NCBI RefSeq assembly: GCF_013694105.1
Contig: NZ_JACEFG010000001.1
Span: 1,240,001 to 1,304,000 of the forward strand
Length of the DNA: 64,000 nucleotides
Reading direction: 5' to 3'
DNA from: Halobacillus locisalis
GTDB taxonomy: Bacteria > Bacillota > Bacilli > Bacillales > Halobacillaceae
A program made the position numbers and the translations under genes. This document shows positions 17,162-24,602 of the stretch, in pieces (the first letter of the stretch is position 1; every line of letters starts with the position of its first letter). The notes beneath the pieces were generated by a model, which saw only the letters and a list, made by a program, of their open reading frames with translations, ran no database searches and was not told the DNA's origin.

Positions 17162-18298
17162 TTATCCTAACAAAATGACGATCATTCCCTGCAATAAACC
17201 AATCGCTCCACCAAGCAGTGCGCCTAGATAAGTGATCATCTTGAATTCTCTTCTTGAAATCCCAAGCACCATATCTTCTAGACGATCCAATTGAAAAGCG
17301 TTGACTTCTTCTTGAACAATCTCAGATAAGTGCATGGATTCCATCAGCCCTTCGATTTGATCCGATAACCAACCAATACCTTTTACTACTAGCATAGGAA
17401 CGAATTCTTGAATCACCTTATCTTGGAAAGGCTTAGTCCAATCCTTGACAGACCTTTCCATCCACTCTTCGATCGGCATAGATTTAGCGACAGATTCAGC
17501 TAGGATATGACCAATTGTGTCCGGCCCAATCTTATCTTCAAATACCCTAACAGGTTGCTCCATCATCTTACGGATTTCCGTATGAAGCATATCTTTTAAC
17601 CATTCATTTGTTTCCGCTTTTTGAACGTACGTCAGAATTGCAGGATATACCCGGTCCGCGAGACTCTCAGAGCCCATGAAGGATGAAATCATACTTCCGA
17701 AAAAACCTTGATTTTCCAGATAATTTTCAATTAAATTCACGACTTTTTCTTTACCTTCTGCACTCTTTAAATAATCGGTCACACTCGATTGTATATACGT
17801 CGCTGCTTGATCAGTTCCTTCATCGACCTTTACCTTCCATTCATCTGAGAGTAAATCCTTCAAAGGCTGGTCGCGATAGTCATTCATGACATGATGGTAA
17901 CGCTTCTCTATCCAGTCCACTAACCGACTCTCCACATCGCCAGCTGACGTGTTGACGCCTACTCTTTCAAGCACCTGGTGCAAAGCAGTAGGTTTTTCCA
18001 TCAGCTTTCCTGCTTCATTTTGTGCCCATGTTGTCATCTGATTTTGAAACACGGGGCCTTCAAGCTTTCTACGGAGTCCATCGGCGGTCAATAAATGCTC
18101 TACAACCATTTTGCCAAGTTGTTGGGCCAACTCTTCTTGCCGCTTCGGAATCAACCCAGGTGTAAGGGGTAACTTGAATTTCCCTAGATATATTGGCCGG
18201 TAAGGCCGAAAAAGCATCTTGATGGCCAAAGAGTTTGTAACCCCACCAATAATAGCTCCCAGTCCGATCATAATCAGGATCAGTACAAATGAATTCAT
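17162..18298 (-). CDS. yheB: DUF445 membrane protein YheB
   Basis: A 378-residue DUF445 protein. A hydrophobic N-terminus (about residues 3-22) is followed by the conserved GGVTNSLAIKMLFRPYRPIYLGKFKLPLTPGLIPKRQEELA segment, a long helical soluble part, and a C-terminal hydrophobic hairpin (YLGALLGGAIGLLQGMIVILLG). The family is widespread in Bacillaceae with no known function. Start ATG 18298 follows AGAGAGGTTAGAGG; an upstream in-frame codon at 18328 is less well placed. It precedes yheA on the same strand with a gap of about 80 bp. Confidence 0.9.
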   Translation of the reverse strand: MNSFVLILIMIGLGAIIGGVTNSLAIKMLFRPYRPIYLGKFKLPLTPGLIPKRQEELAQQLGKMVVEHLLTADGLRRKLEGPVFQNQMTTWAQNEAGKLMEKPTALHQVLERVGVNTSAGDVESRLVDWIEKRYHHVMNDYRDQPLKDLLSDEWKVKVDEGTDQAATYIQSSVTDYLKSAEGKEKVVNLIENYLENQGFFGSMISSFMGSESLADRVYPAILTYVQKAETNEWLKDMLHTEIRKMMEQPVRVFEDKIGPDTIGHILAESVAKSMPIEEWMERSVKDWTKPFQDKVIQEFVPMLVVKGIGWLSDQIEGLMESMHLSEIVQEEVNAFQLDRLEDMVLGISRREFKMITYLGALLGGAIGLLQGMIVILLG

Positions 18299-18489
18299 GC
18301 CTCTAACCTCTCTCTCTAATGCTGTCACAAGTATAATCGAATTTCCCTTCTGTTGCCAATCACACTTCCAATAAGACGAAAACCATGTTCCTCCGATCTT
18401 TCAATCAAAATGTTAAAAATACAGGAGCGCACATTTCAAACATGACCGATGAGAACAAGGACAACCTAAGGACAAGGAGGTGAATCCAA

Positions 18490-18669
18490 GTGAAAAAGCA
18501 ACGTAATGAGAAAAGAAATCAGCACGCACCAGAAGGAAAAGATCAGTTTGAACTGGATGTTGATCGAATGATAAATGAAGGGATGGCTGGCGGAACTGTG
18601 CAATCCGTACACGGACGTGAACAAATCGAGGAAGCTCATGAGATTCCTAAACAAACCAGGGAGAAATAA
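18490..18669 (+). CDS. Small hydrophilic protein, unrecognised family
   Basis: A 59-residue frame beginning GTG at 18490 right after an excellent AAGGAGGTG (18474-18482, spacing 7) and ending at TAA 18669, four bases before a strong terminator. The product is highly charged (MKKQRNEKRNQ start) with a distinctive middle, DVDRMINEGMAGGTV, and no hydrophobic segment. The combination of ribosome binding site, length and terminator makes it convincing. It resembles the small basic proteins often found in spores of Bacillaceae, but I cannot name a family and do not assign a function. Confidence 0.75.
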   Translation: MKKQRNEKRNQHAPEGKDQFELDVDRMINEGMAGGTVQSVHGREQIEEAHEIPKQTREK

Positions 18670-18672
18670 ATA

Positions 18673-18719
18673 AAGAGCTGTCTCTTCAAGGGGGCTACAT
18701 CCCTTTAGAGACAGCTCTT
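18673..18719. terminator. Bidirectional terminator
   Basis: AAGAGCTGTCTCT / AGAGACAGCTCTT with an inner AAGGG / CCCTT stem, between the 59-residue gene and the CstR gene. Confidence 0.93.
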
Positions 18720-18721
18720 AT

Positions 18722-19003
18722 TTAACGACTTCTTACAATCATTTGAACGGCTTCGTTAATTAGCTCTTCAGCCGAACCACCTTCTTCTTTCGCTTCACGA
18801 ATGCACTCTTCTAAGTTACGCGCTACGATATAACCGATTGCACGATCCATTGCAGAACGAGCAGCTGAAAGTTGAGTAATGACGTCTTTACAATCTTTTT
18901 CTTCTTCCATCATCTTCAAGACGCCTCTTACCTGACCTTCAATACGCTTTAGGCGATTTTTCGTATCTTGTCCGTACAGACTTTTCTCTTGAACGTGATC
19001 CAT
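18722..19003 (-). CDS. cstR: CsoR/FrmR-family regulator, CstR-type persulfide sensor
   Basis: A 93-residue helical repressor of the CsoR family (RLKRIEGQVRGVLKMMEEEKDCKDVITQLSA). CsoR copper sensors use Cys-His-Cys; this protein keeps the two Cys (38 and 67) but has Asn63 where the copper-binding His would be (VARNLEEC). That pattern and the C-terminal ELINEAVQMIVRSR closely match Staphylococcus aureus CstR, which senses reactive sulfur species by forming a di- or trisulfide bridge. Start ATG 19003 follows AAAGGAGTG; a longer frame to 19048 lacks one. No rhodanese, persulfide dioxygenase or sulfur exporter gene is adjacent. Confidence 0.85.
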   Translation of the reverse strand: MDHVQEKSLYGQDTKNRLKRIEGQVRGVLKMMEEEKDCKDVITQLSAARSAMDRAIGYIVARNLEECIREAKEEGGSAEELINEAVQMIVRSR

Positions 19004-19040
19004 TAGGGTCACTCCTTTCATTGATCCATACATGTATAAA

Positions 19041-19056
19041 GAAACCAATTGGTATC
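19041..19056. promoter_or_regulatory. Candidate CstR operator
   Basis: On the minus strand GATACCAATTGGTTTC, centred on the perfect palindrome ACCAATTGGT (19044-19053), 38 bp before the cstR start. CsoR-family operators commonly have an ATACC...GGTAT arrangement, so autoregulation is plausible. Confidence 0.45.
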
Positions 19057-19068
19057 GTTGCTAGCTTC

Positions 19069-19086
19069 TACATAGTTCCCTATGTA
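19069..19086. promoter_or_regulatory. Perfect 7-4-7 dyad between cstR and the PucR-type gene
   Basis: TACATAG-TTCC-CTATGTA. It is placed in the divergent promoter gap and could serve either gene. Confidence 0.4.
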
Positions 19087-19124
19087 TACTAATAATAGTA
19101 AACAAATCATGAAAAAGGAAGATT

Positions 19125-20021
19125 TTGATGTTAATCACCCAGTTACAATCCATCTACCCTACCCTTATTTTATCAAAACCGGCGGAGATGAGCCATCCTG
19201 AAGACTTTCAGTGGTATGAGACGCCATCTAATGAAACAATTGCTATAAGTAAAGAAGAACTGACAGATAAAGATGAGCAACTCCTGTCTTTATTTCTGTC
19301 CCCCCTATCTTTGGAGTCGCATTGGGGAACAGATCGTGAGCGTGCTTGGTATCATTATTTAAAAGAGGACGTTCATGAACTCACCATCGATGCACCTCTT
19401 TATTACCGATTCGTTTTTTTCTCTATTGCCGACCTTCCAATGAACAAAGATTCATTTCACGAAGCCTTTCAATCTCTATTTCCTGAGCGAATGCCCATTT
19501 TGTTCGAGTCGGATGACCAAGGCTTCATCATTGAAGAATTCTTCTCAGATCAGCAGGACATGTTGTCATTTGATCAAATGATTGATGTCCTCATGAGTGA
19601 TTTTTATACAAAGATACGCTTTTACATAAGCGAAATTTCTTCGAACATACATGAAGCTCCCTCCTTATACAGATGGGCCGAGCATAACTTTCGTTTAGCT
19701 GGAAAATACCAGCCTTCTTCCGTGGCTACCTATAAAGACACCATGCCTTTTCTCTACATTGATGCGCTGCCTGCCTCTCACCAAAAGAGGATCCAGCAGA
19801 CCGTCTTACATCAAGTAATAGAAGAACCCGACTTACTACAGACGGTTAAAACATTCCTGGAGTCAGGATCCAACGCAACACTCGCCGCCAAAAAGCTGTT
19901 TATGCATCGCAATAGTTTACAATACCGTGTCGATAAATTCATTGAGAAAACCGGTCTGGATGTAAAGCAGTTTGAAGGCGCCGTGATCACTTATCTTGCT
20001 CTCCTATCCATCGGTGAATAA
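19125..20021 (+). CDS. PucR/CdaR-type transcriptional regulator
   Basis: A 298-residue protein whose C-terminal segment (about residues 242-296, FLESGSNATLAAKKLFMHRNSLQYRVDKFIEKTGLDVKQFEGAVITYLAL) is the PucR-type helix-turn-helix. The first 230 residues are a ligand or protein-binding region without a clear family. It is encoded just upstream of msmX, separated by a strong hairpin, and a similar regulator gene lies next to msmX in B. subtilis, so a sugar-related role is possible but not shown. A weak ribosome site (AAGGAAG) precedes ATG 19125. Confidence 0.78.
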   Translation: MMLITQLQSIYPTLILSKPAEMSHPEDFQWYETPSNETIAISKEELTDKDEQLLSLFLSPLSLESHWGTDRERAWYHYLKEDVHELTIDAPLYYRFVFFSIADLPMNKDSFHEAFQSLFPERMPILFESDDQGFIIEEFFSDQQDMLSFDQMIDVLMSDFYTKIRFYISEISSNIHEAPSLYRWAEHNFRLAGKYQPSSVATYKDTMPFLYIDALPASHQKRIQQTVLHQVIEEPDLLQTVKTFLESGSNATLAAKKLFMHRNSLQYRVDKFIEKTGLDVKQFEGAVITYLALLSIGE

Positions 20022-20030
20022 CCGACTCAT

Positions 20031-20074
20031 GACAAGGTGCACAAAGATTCGTCCTGATCTTTGTGCACCTTGTC
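20031..20074 (+). terminator. Long hairpin after the PucR-type gene
   Basis: An 18-bp perfect stem, GACAAGGTGCACAAAGAT with its complement, and an 8-base loop. There is no strong T run, so it may be a terminator or mRNA-end stabiliser. Confidence 0.7.
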
Positions 20075-20117
20075 CATTTACGTTGGAAGCGATGTCATAT
20101 ACACTGTAAACAGTTAA

Positions 20118-20131
20118 AGAAAACGATTTCA
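20118..20131 (+). promoter_or_regulatory. cre-like catabolite control site upstream of msmX
   Basis: AGAAAACGATTTCA matches the cre consensus TGWAANCGNTNWCA except at the first base. It lies 23 bp before the msmX start. Confidence 0.45.
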
Positions 20132-20153
20132 AAAAGTAATTGGGGGAATTAAC

Positions 20154-21251
20154 ATGGCAGAGATTATGCTGAACAATATCGATAAAGTCTATGACAAGAA
20201 AGTAAAAGCAGTAGATGACTTCAACCTTCATATTCAAGATAAAGAATTCATCGTATTCGTCGGACCTTCTGGTTGTGGTAAATCAACAACACTTCGTATG
20301 ATCGCAGGTCTTGAGGAAATCACAGACGGAGACTTCATGATTGACGATAAGCGTATGAATGACGTGGCACCAAAGGACCGAGACATCGCCATGGTTTTCC
20401 AGAACTATGCTTTGTATCCACACATGAATGTTTACGATAACATGGCTTTCGGCTTGAAGCTTCGCAAAATGGATAAATCAGAAATCGACCGTCGAGTGAA
20501 AAATGCAGCCAACATCCTTGGTCTGGAAGCTCTACTCGATCGTAAACCAAAAGCTCTTTCCGGTGGTCAAAGACAACGTGTTGCTCTTGGGCGTGCGATT
20601 GTACGTGATGCTAAAGTCTTCCTGATGGATGAGCCTTTATCCAACTTGGATGCTAAACTACGTGTTCAAATGCGTGCAGAAATCCAAAAACTTCACCAAC
20701 GTCTGCAGACGACAACGATCTATGTAACACACGACCAAACAGAAGCGATGACTATGGCGACACGCCTGGTCGTTATGAAAGACGGAATCATCCAGCAAGT
20801 CGGTGCCCCTAAAGATGTATATGATAAGCCAGAAAACATCTTCGTAGGTGGATTCATTGGATCTCCAGCGATGAACTTCCTGAATGGTACACTTGGTGAA
20901 GGTCATATTGAACTTGGTGACATCAAGATTGCGGTTCCAGAAGGAAAAATGAAGCCGCTTCGTGAACAGAATTATATTGGAAAAGATGTTGTCCTCGGTG
21001 TACGTCCTGAAGACATGCATGATGAGCCTGTCTTCATTGATGCAAACCAGGATAAGAAAATTGTAGCTGACATTGAAGTAGCTGAACTTATGGGATCTGA
21101 ATCTTACTTGTACAGTAAGCTGAACGATCAAGAATTCATTGCTCGTGTCGATTCTCGATCTGACATCAAAGGTGGAGAACAAATCGAATTGGCGATTGAT
21201 ATGAACAAGGTACACTTCTTCGATAAAGATTCTGAACAACGAATTCGATAA
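20154..21251 (+). CDS. msmX: Multi-sugar ABC transporter ATPase MsmX
   Basis: A 365-residue ATPase of the MalK/UgpC group. Motifs: Walker A GPSGCGKST (about residues 38-46), Q-loop MVFQNYALYPHMNVYDNMAFGL, signature LSGGQRQRVALGRAI, Walker B VFLMDEPLSNLDA, and the C-terminal TOBE regulatory domain from about residue 235. MsmX energises several sugar importers whose membrane and binding components are encoded elsewhere, and no permease gene is present here, fitting that shared role. A cre-like site lies upstream. ATG is preceded by TGGGGGAA. Confidence 0.93.
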   Translation: MAEIMLNNIDKVYDKKVKAVDDFNLHIQDKEFIVFVGPSGCGKSTTLRMIAGLEEITDGDFMIDDKRMNDVAPKDRDIAMVFQNYALYPHMNVYDNMAFGLKLRKMDKSEIDRRVKNAANILGLEALLDRKPKALSGGQRQRVALGRAIVRDAKVFLMDEPLSNLDAKLRVQMRAEIQKLHQRLQTTTIYVTHDQTEAMTMATRLVVMKDGIIQQVGAPKDVYDKPENIFVGGFIGSPAMNFLNGTLGEGHIELGDIKIAVPEGKMKPLREQNYIGKDVVLGVRPEDMHDEPVFIDANQDKKIVADIEVAELMGSESYLYSKLNDQEFIARVDSRSDIKGGEQIELAIDMNKVHFFDKDSEQRIR

Positions 21252-21299
21252 ACAAAAATTGATCTTTCTGGTCTCCCCCTAGTGACCATTATAGATATT

Positions 21300-21330
21300 G
21301 AAAGAGCGCTGTTATTCACAGCGCTCTTTT
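21300..21330. terminator. Bidirectional terminator after msmX
   Basis: AAAGAGCGCTGT-TATTC-ACAGCGCTCTTT, with T-rich flanks on both strands. Confidence 0.93.
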
Positions 21331-21566
21331 CATTTGGCTTGTATATCATGAAATCCACATTCTTCACAGACAAAGTAGTGAACACATTCCTCTGTAACGG
21401 AAGAGTTAAGCTCCCCATCTACCAAATCCGTATAGTCTAAATCTAAATAAGGACTGTATTCGTCAAGAAAATCTGTAACCCGTCCACGGTCATACATGGT
21501 GCCTTTACAACGCGGACACGGTTTGTTGTCTTCTACCCATCCATTACATAAACCGCATTCACTCAT
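21330..21566 (-). CDS. Small zinc-ribbon protein
   Basis: A 78-residue protein with three CxxC knuckles, CGLC (residues 4-7), CPRC (17-20) and CEEC (68-71), plus Cys61, enough for one or two structural zinc sites. The acidic centre (DFLDEYSPYLDLDYTDLVDGE) separates the knuckles. I do not recognise a named family; such proteins often bind nucleic acid or partner proteins. No obvious strong ribosome site was found (AAGGGTGG lies upstream), but the conserved Cys spacing argues that it is real. Confidence 0.75.
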   Translation of the reverse strand: MSECGLCNGWVEDNKPCPRCKGTMYDRGRVTDFLDEYSPYLDLDYTDLVDGELNSSVTEECVHYFVCEECGFHDIQAK

Positions 21567-21590
21567 AAAAATCCACCCTTAACAAAAAAT

Positions 21591-21617
21591 AAAGAGGAAG
21601 GGCGCACCCTTCCTCTT
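21591..21617 (-). terminator. Intrinsic terminator after the SASP gene
   Basis: AAGAGGAAGGG / CCCTTCCTCTT with a 4-base loop, then TTATTTTTTG on the minus strand. Confidence 0.93.
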
Positions 21618-21634
21618 CCATCACACGTATTTAA

Positions 21635-21844
21635 TTACTTTTGGTATGGTTGTCCGCCGAACTGTTGCTCAGCCATTTGGACAAGACGCTTAGTGATTTC
21701 TCCACCTACAGAACCGTTTGCACGAGCTGTTGTGTCAGCACCAAGAGATACGCCAAATTCTTGTGCGATTTCATACTTCATTTGGTCTAGAGCTTGTTGT
21801 ACGCCAGGTACTACTAACTCATTTGAACTGTTGTTGTTAGCCAT
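21635..21844 (-). CDS. Alpha/beta-type small acid-soluble spore protein
   Basis: A 69-residue SASP that coats and protects DNA in the dormant spore. It shows the family core: [11 protein letters not shown], which contains the Gpr protease cleavage site after the conserved Glu-Ile-Ala, followed by [25 protein letters not shown] 21844 follows AGGAGGTGAG with four bases between; the frame's upstream GTG lies inside that site. A sigma-G-like promoter precedes it and a terminator follows, so it is a single-gene forespore unit. It directly supports the host being a spore former. Confidence 0.95.
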   Translation of the reverse strand: MANNNSSNELVVPGVQQALDQMKYEIAQEFGVSLGADTTARANGSVGGEITKRLVQMAEQQFGGQPYQK

Positions 21845-21865
21845 GTGTCTCACCTCCTGTAACCG

Positions 21866-21895
21866 TAGTATGGGTCGAGGGGTGAGATATTATGA
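21866..21895 (-). promoter_or_regulatory. Candidate sigma-G promoter of the SASP gene
   Basis: On the minus strand TCATAA, 17 bp, CATACTA. The -10 fits the CATA-type sigma-F/G consensus, and the distance to the gene (about 20 bp) is usual for SASP genes. Confidence 0.5.
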
Positions 21896-21968
21896 TAAAA
21901 AAGTTACAGGCAATTAATGGTTATTTAACAATGTTCGATGGAAAACGTTTCGTTTTCGCACTTTTCCC

Positions 21969-23357
21969 TTATGCGTTAGGCTTTGTCATAGCTTTTGGAT
22001 CGACGTATTCATCGAACTGCTCTTCTGTCAAAACACCTAATTCGACGGCTGTTTCTTTCAACGTTTGATCTTTTTCAAAAGCGGTCTTCGCTATCTTCGC
22101 AGCATTTTCATATCCGATATGAGGGTTCAATGCTGTTACAAGCATTAAGGAATCGCGCAAGTACTTCTCAATCATTTCATGGTTCGGCTCCATTCCTCTG
22201 ACGCAACGCTCTTCGAAAGAAATCATGCTATCAGCTAGAAGCTGTGCGGATTGAAGGAAGTTGTAAGCAATGACAGGTTTGAATACATTCAACTCAAAGT
22301 TTCCTTGACTCGCAGCAAATCCGATTGATGCATCATTCCCCATAACTTGAGCCACAACCATCGTCACAGCCTCACTCTGAGTAGGATTGACTTTCCCTGG
22401 CATAATGGAACTGCCCGGTTCATTGGCAGGTATGGTAATTTCACCAATTCCACAACGTGGACCACTTGCTAACCAGCGTACGTCATTCGCGATTTTCATT
22501 AAATCAGCAGCCAAAGCTTTCAAGGCACCGTGAACATGAACCAGCTCGTCATGTGAAGTCAGCGCATGAAACTTATTTGGAGCCGATATGAAGTTCTTTT
22601 CCGTTACTTGGTTGATTTTAGAGACAACCTTTTCTGAGAAATCTTTATGAGCATTCAGACCTGTACCAACAGCTGTTCCACCTATGGCCAATTCTTTCAC
22701 GTAGGTTGTACTCTCCGTGATCATACCCTCGGTTTTCTCAAGCATACGGTGCCATCCACTTACTTCTTGCCCAAGTGTCAGGGGTGTAGCATCTTGAAGG
22801 TGGGTACGACCAATCTTCACAATATCGTTAAACGCTTCCATTTTTGTTTTTAAGGTATCTTTGAGCTGAGTCAAGGCAGGCATGACTACATCCTCAAGTT
22901 TCCGAACAGACGCAATATGCATCGCCGTTGGATAAGTATCATTCGAACTTTGGGACTTGTTTACATCATCGTTCGGGTGTAAACGGATATCCGAATCCTT
23001 ATCGGTTAACCATTGATTCCCTACATATGCGATGACTTCGTTGACGTTCATATTTGATTGAGTGCCGCTTCCTGTTTGCCAGACGACTAAAGGGAAGTGG
23101 TCTTCTAATGCGCCGGAGAGGATTTGATCAGCTGCATATTCAATAGCATCTGCCTTTTCCTCTTCTAATAAGCCAAGTTCAAAGTTCGCACGTGCTGCAC
23201 TCTTCTTTAGAATAGCGAAGCCTTCAATGACCTCTTTCGGCATTTTCTCATCACCGATCGGGAAGTTTTGCTTACTTCGTTCGGTTTGAGCTCCCCAATA
23301 TTTTTCACTTGGTACTTTTATTTCACCTATCGTATCTTTCTCAATCCTATAATCCAT
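21969..23357 (-). CDS. fumC: Class II fumarate hydratase
   Basis: A 462-residue enzyme interconverting fumarate and malate in the TCA cycle. The class II signature [15 protein letters not shown] lies near residues 316-330; the substrate-binding [33 protein letters not shown] and [16 protein letters not shown] motifs are present in order. I start at ATG 23357 ([13 protein letters not shown]) because GAGGAGGA precedes it and this gives exactly the usual family length; the frame open to 23429 adds residues with no support. A GAAAACG / CGTTTTC hairpin (21941-21957) lies downstream. Confidence 0.97.
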   Translation of the reverse strand: MDYRIEKDTIGEIKVPSEKYWGAQTERSKQNFPIGDEKMPKEVIEGFAILKKSAARANFELGLLEEEKADAIEYAADQILSGALEDHFPLVVWQTGSGTQSNMNVNEVIAYVGNQWLTDKDSDIRLHPNDDVNKSQSSNDTYPTAMHIASVRKLEDVVMPALTQLKDTLKTKMEAFNDIVKIGRTHLQDATPLTLGQEVSGWHRMLEKTEGMITESTTYVKELAIGGTAVGTGLNAHKDFSEKVVSKINQVTEKNFISAPNKFHALTSHDELVHVHGALKALAADLMKIANDVRWLASGPRCGIGEITIPANEPGSSIMPGKVNPTQSEAVTMVVAQVMGNDASIGFAASQGNFELNVFKPVIAYNFLQSAQLLADSMISFEERCVRGMEPNHEMIEKYLRDSLMLVTALNPHIGYENAAKIAKTAFEKDQTLKETAVELGVLTEEQFDEYVDPKAMTKPNA

Positions 23358-23477
23358 ACAAATCCTCCTCATCAATATTCCAACTTGCATATTTATTGTA
23401 TCAAGAATCTTTTGAACAATCACCATCAAGCTGTCTGAAAAAAAGACAAAAAACGCCGAAATTTTATTATCTGATTA

Positions 23478-23506
23478 TTTACACTTTTCAGATTATAGTG
23501 TATAGT
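23478..23506 (+). promoter_or_regulatory. Sigma-A promoter with long leader
   Basis: TTTACA, exactly 17 bp, TATAGT. It would produce a leader of about 180 nt before the phospholipase-like gene. Confidence 0.7.
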
Positions 23507-23517
23507 AATGTTATCAA

Positions 23518-23615
23518 ATGAAAGGAGGCAAACGCAGCAATAGGAGAACGAAAGAAGGGAGGACCGTTTGAATAGCGTCATTGTTGTTTTGCTTAATCTT
23601 TCCAAATGGGTATAA
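23518..23615 (+). other. Leader with two overlapping mini-ORFs
   Basis: An ATG frame of 17 codons, very basic (MKGGKRSNRRTKEGRTV), ends at TGA 23569-23571. It overlaps TTG 23568, which begins a 15-codon hydrophobic frame (MNSVIVVLLNLSKWV) preceded by GGGAGG. Downstream at 23636-23663 is a weak hairpin around TTGACA-C-TGTCA followed by a T-rich run. This looks like a possible leader-peptide attenuator, but could be chance. Confidence 0.3.
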
Positions 23616-23690
23616 AAGGTGATCGGAGGGGCTTGACACTGTCAGGCTCTTTTGGTTTTTTAAAATAAAATAACAATTGGAGGGATCAAG

Positions 23691-24602
23691 GTGCCGAACA
23701 TTTGGACACACATTCTTTTCATTGATGAACTCTGCAAGCGAACGGACAAGGAAGAATTAATGGAGACTTCTTCGATCGGCCTTCATATAGGTGCTCAAGG
23801 TCCCGACCCTTTCTTCTATCACCAATTTTGGCCTTTTTTACCAAAAGGAGATGGTGAGGATATCGGGATGCAATTACATACCGAAAACTGCGGTCCCTTT
23901 TTAGTCGATATGGTAAAAAAAGGCGTGGATCAAAAACATGAAATGCAAGCTTTCATTCTAGGGTTCATAAGTCACCATTATTTAGACCGCATCACGCACC
24001 CCTATGTGCACTATCACTCAGGATATGAGGCGAATAAACACCAACTATTAGAAGTTGCAATCGATACATTCATGCTTGAGAAGAAGCTTGGGCTTAAAAC
24101 GTGGAAAACGCCTGCATACAAAGAGATTCGACCAAAGCAACTAATAGAGCCGATTACAAATCTGTTAACGGAGCTTATTGATAAACATTTGGCACACCGA
24201 GAACGTTCAAGCATTCAACCTATCGTTCGTCAATCGTATAAGCATATGTACCAAGCACAAGTAGTCCTTTACGACCCTCGGGGATGGAAAAATCGTTGGT
24301 TCAGCTCTCTTGTCTCTGCTTTTTCACACAAACCGTTGGATGACAAAGACTATGTAAACGATTCTCATAACATTTGGTACCATTCTGCAACTAACCAACC
24401 TTATCAAGAATCTTTTATCGATTTATATGAAAGAGCCCTTGAAGAAGGATCGGAACTTTTCTCCATCATTTTCGAGTATTGGTCCTCTCCTTCTCATGAC
24501 CTGCTAGAAGAAATCAAAATAAAAATTTCAAACATCTCCTATGATACAGGGCGTCCGTTATACGAAAATCAAACGAATCGATTCAGCTCTCCGATTGTAT
24601 AA
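23691..24602 (+). CDS. Zinc-dependent phospholipase C family protein
   Basis: A 303-residue soluble protein with the His/Asp-rich architecture of the zinc-dependent phospholipase C family: PNIWTHILFIDEL at the start, IGLHIGAQGPDPFFYHQ (about 28-44), QLHTENCG (about 61-68), FILGFISHHYLDRITHPYVHYHSG (about 87-110) and EVAIDTFMLEKK. These His and Asp positions would bind the catalytic metals. It has no signal peptide, unlike secreted phospholipase C, so its substrate in the cell is uncertain. The start is GTG 23691 after GGAGGGAT. Confidence 0.82.
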   Translation: MPNIWTHILFIDELCKRTDKEELMETSSIGLHIGAQGPDPFFYHQFWPFLPKGDGEDIGMQLHTENCGPFLVDMVKKGVDQKHEMQAFILGFISHHYLDRITHPYVHYHSGYEANKHQLLEVAIDTFMLEKKLGLKTWKTPAYKEIRPKQLIEPITNLLTELIDKHLAHRERSSIQPIVRQSYKHMYQAQVVLYDPRGWKNRWFSSLVSAFSHKPLDDKDYVNDSHNIWYHSATNQPYQESFIDLYERALEEGSELFSIIFEYWSSPSHDLLEEIKIKISNISYDTGRPLYENQTNRFSSPIV

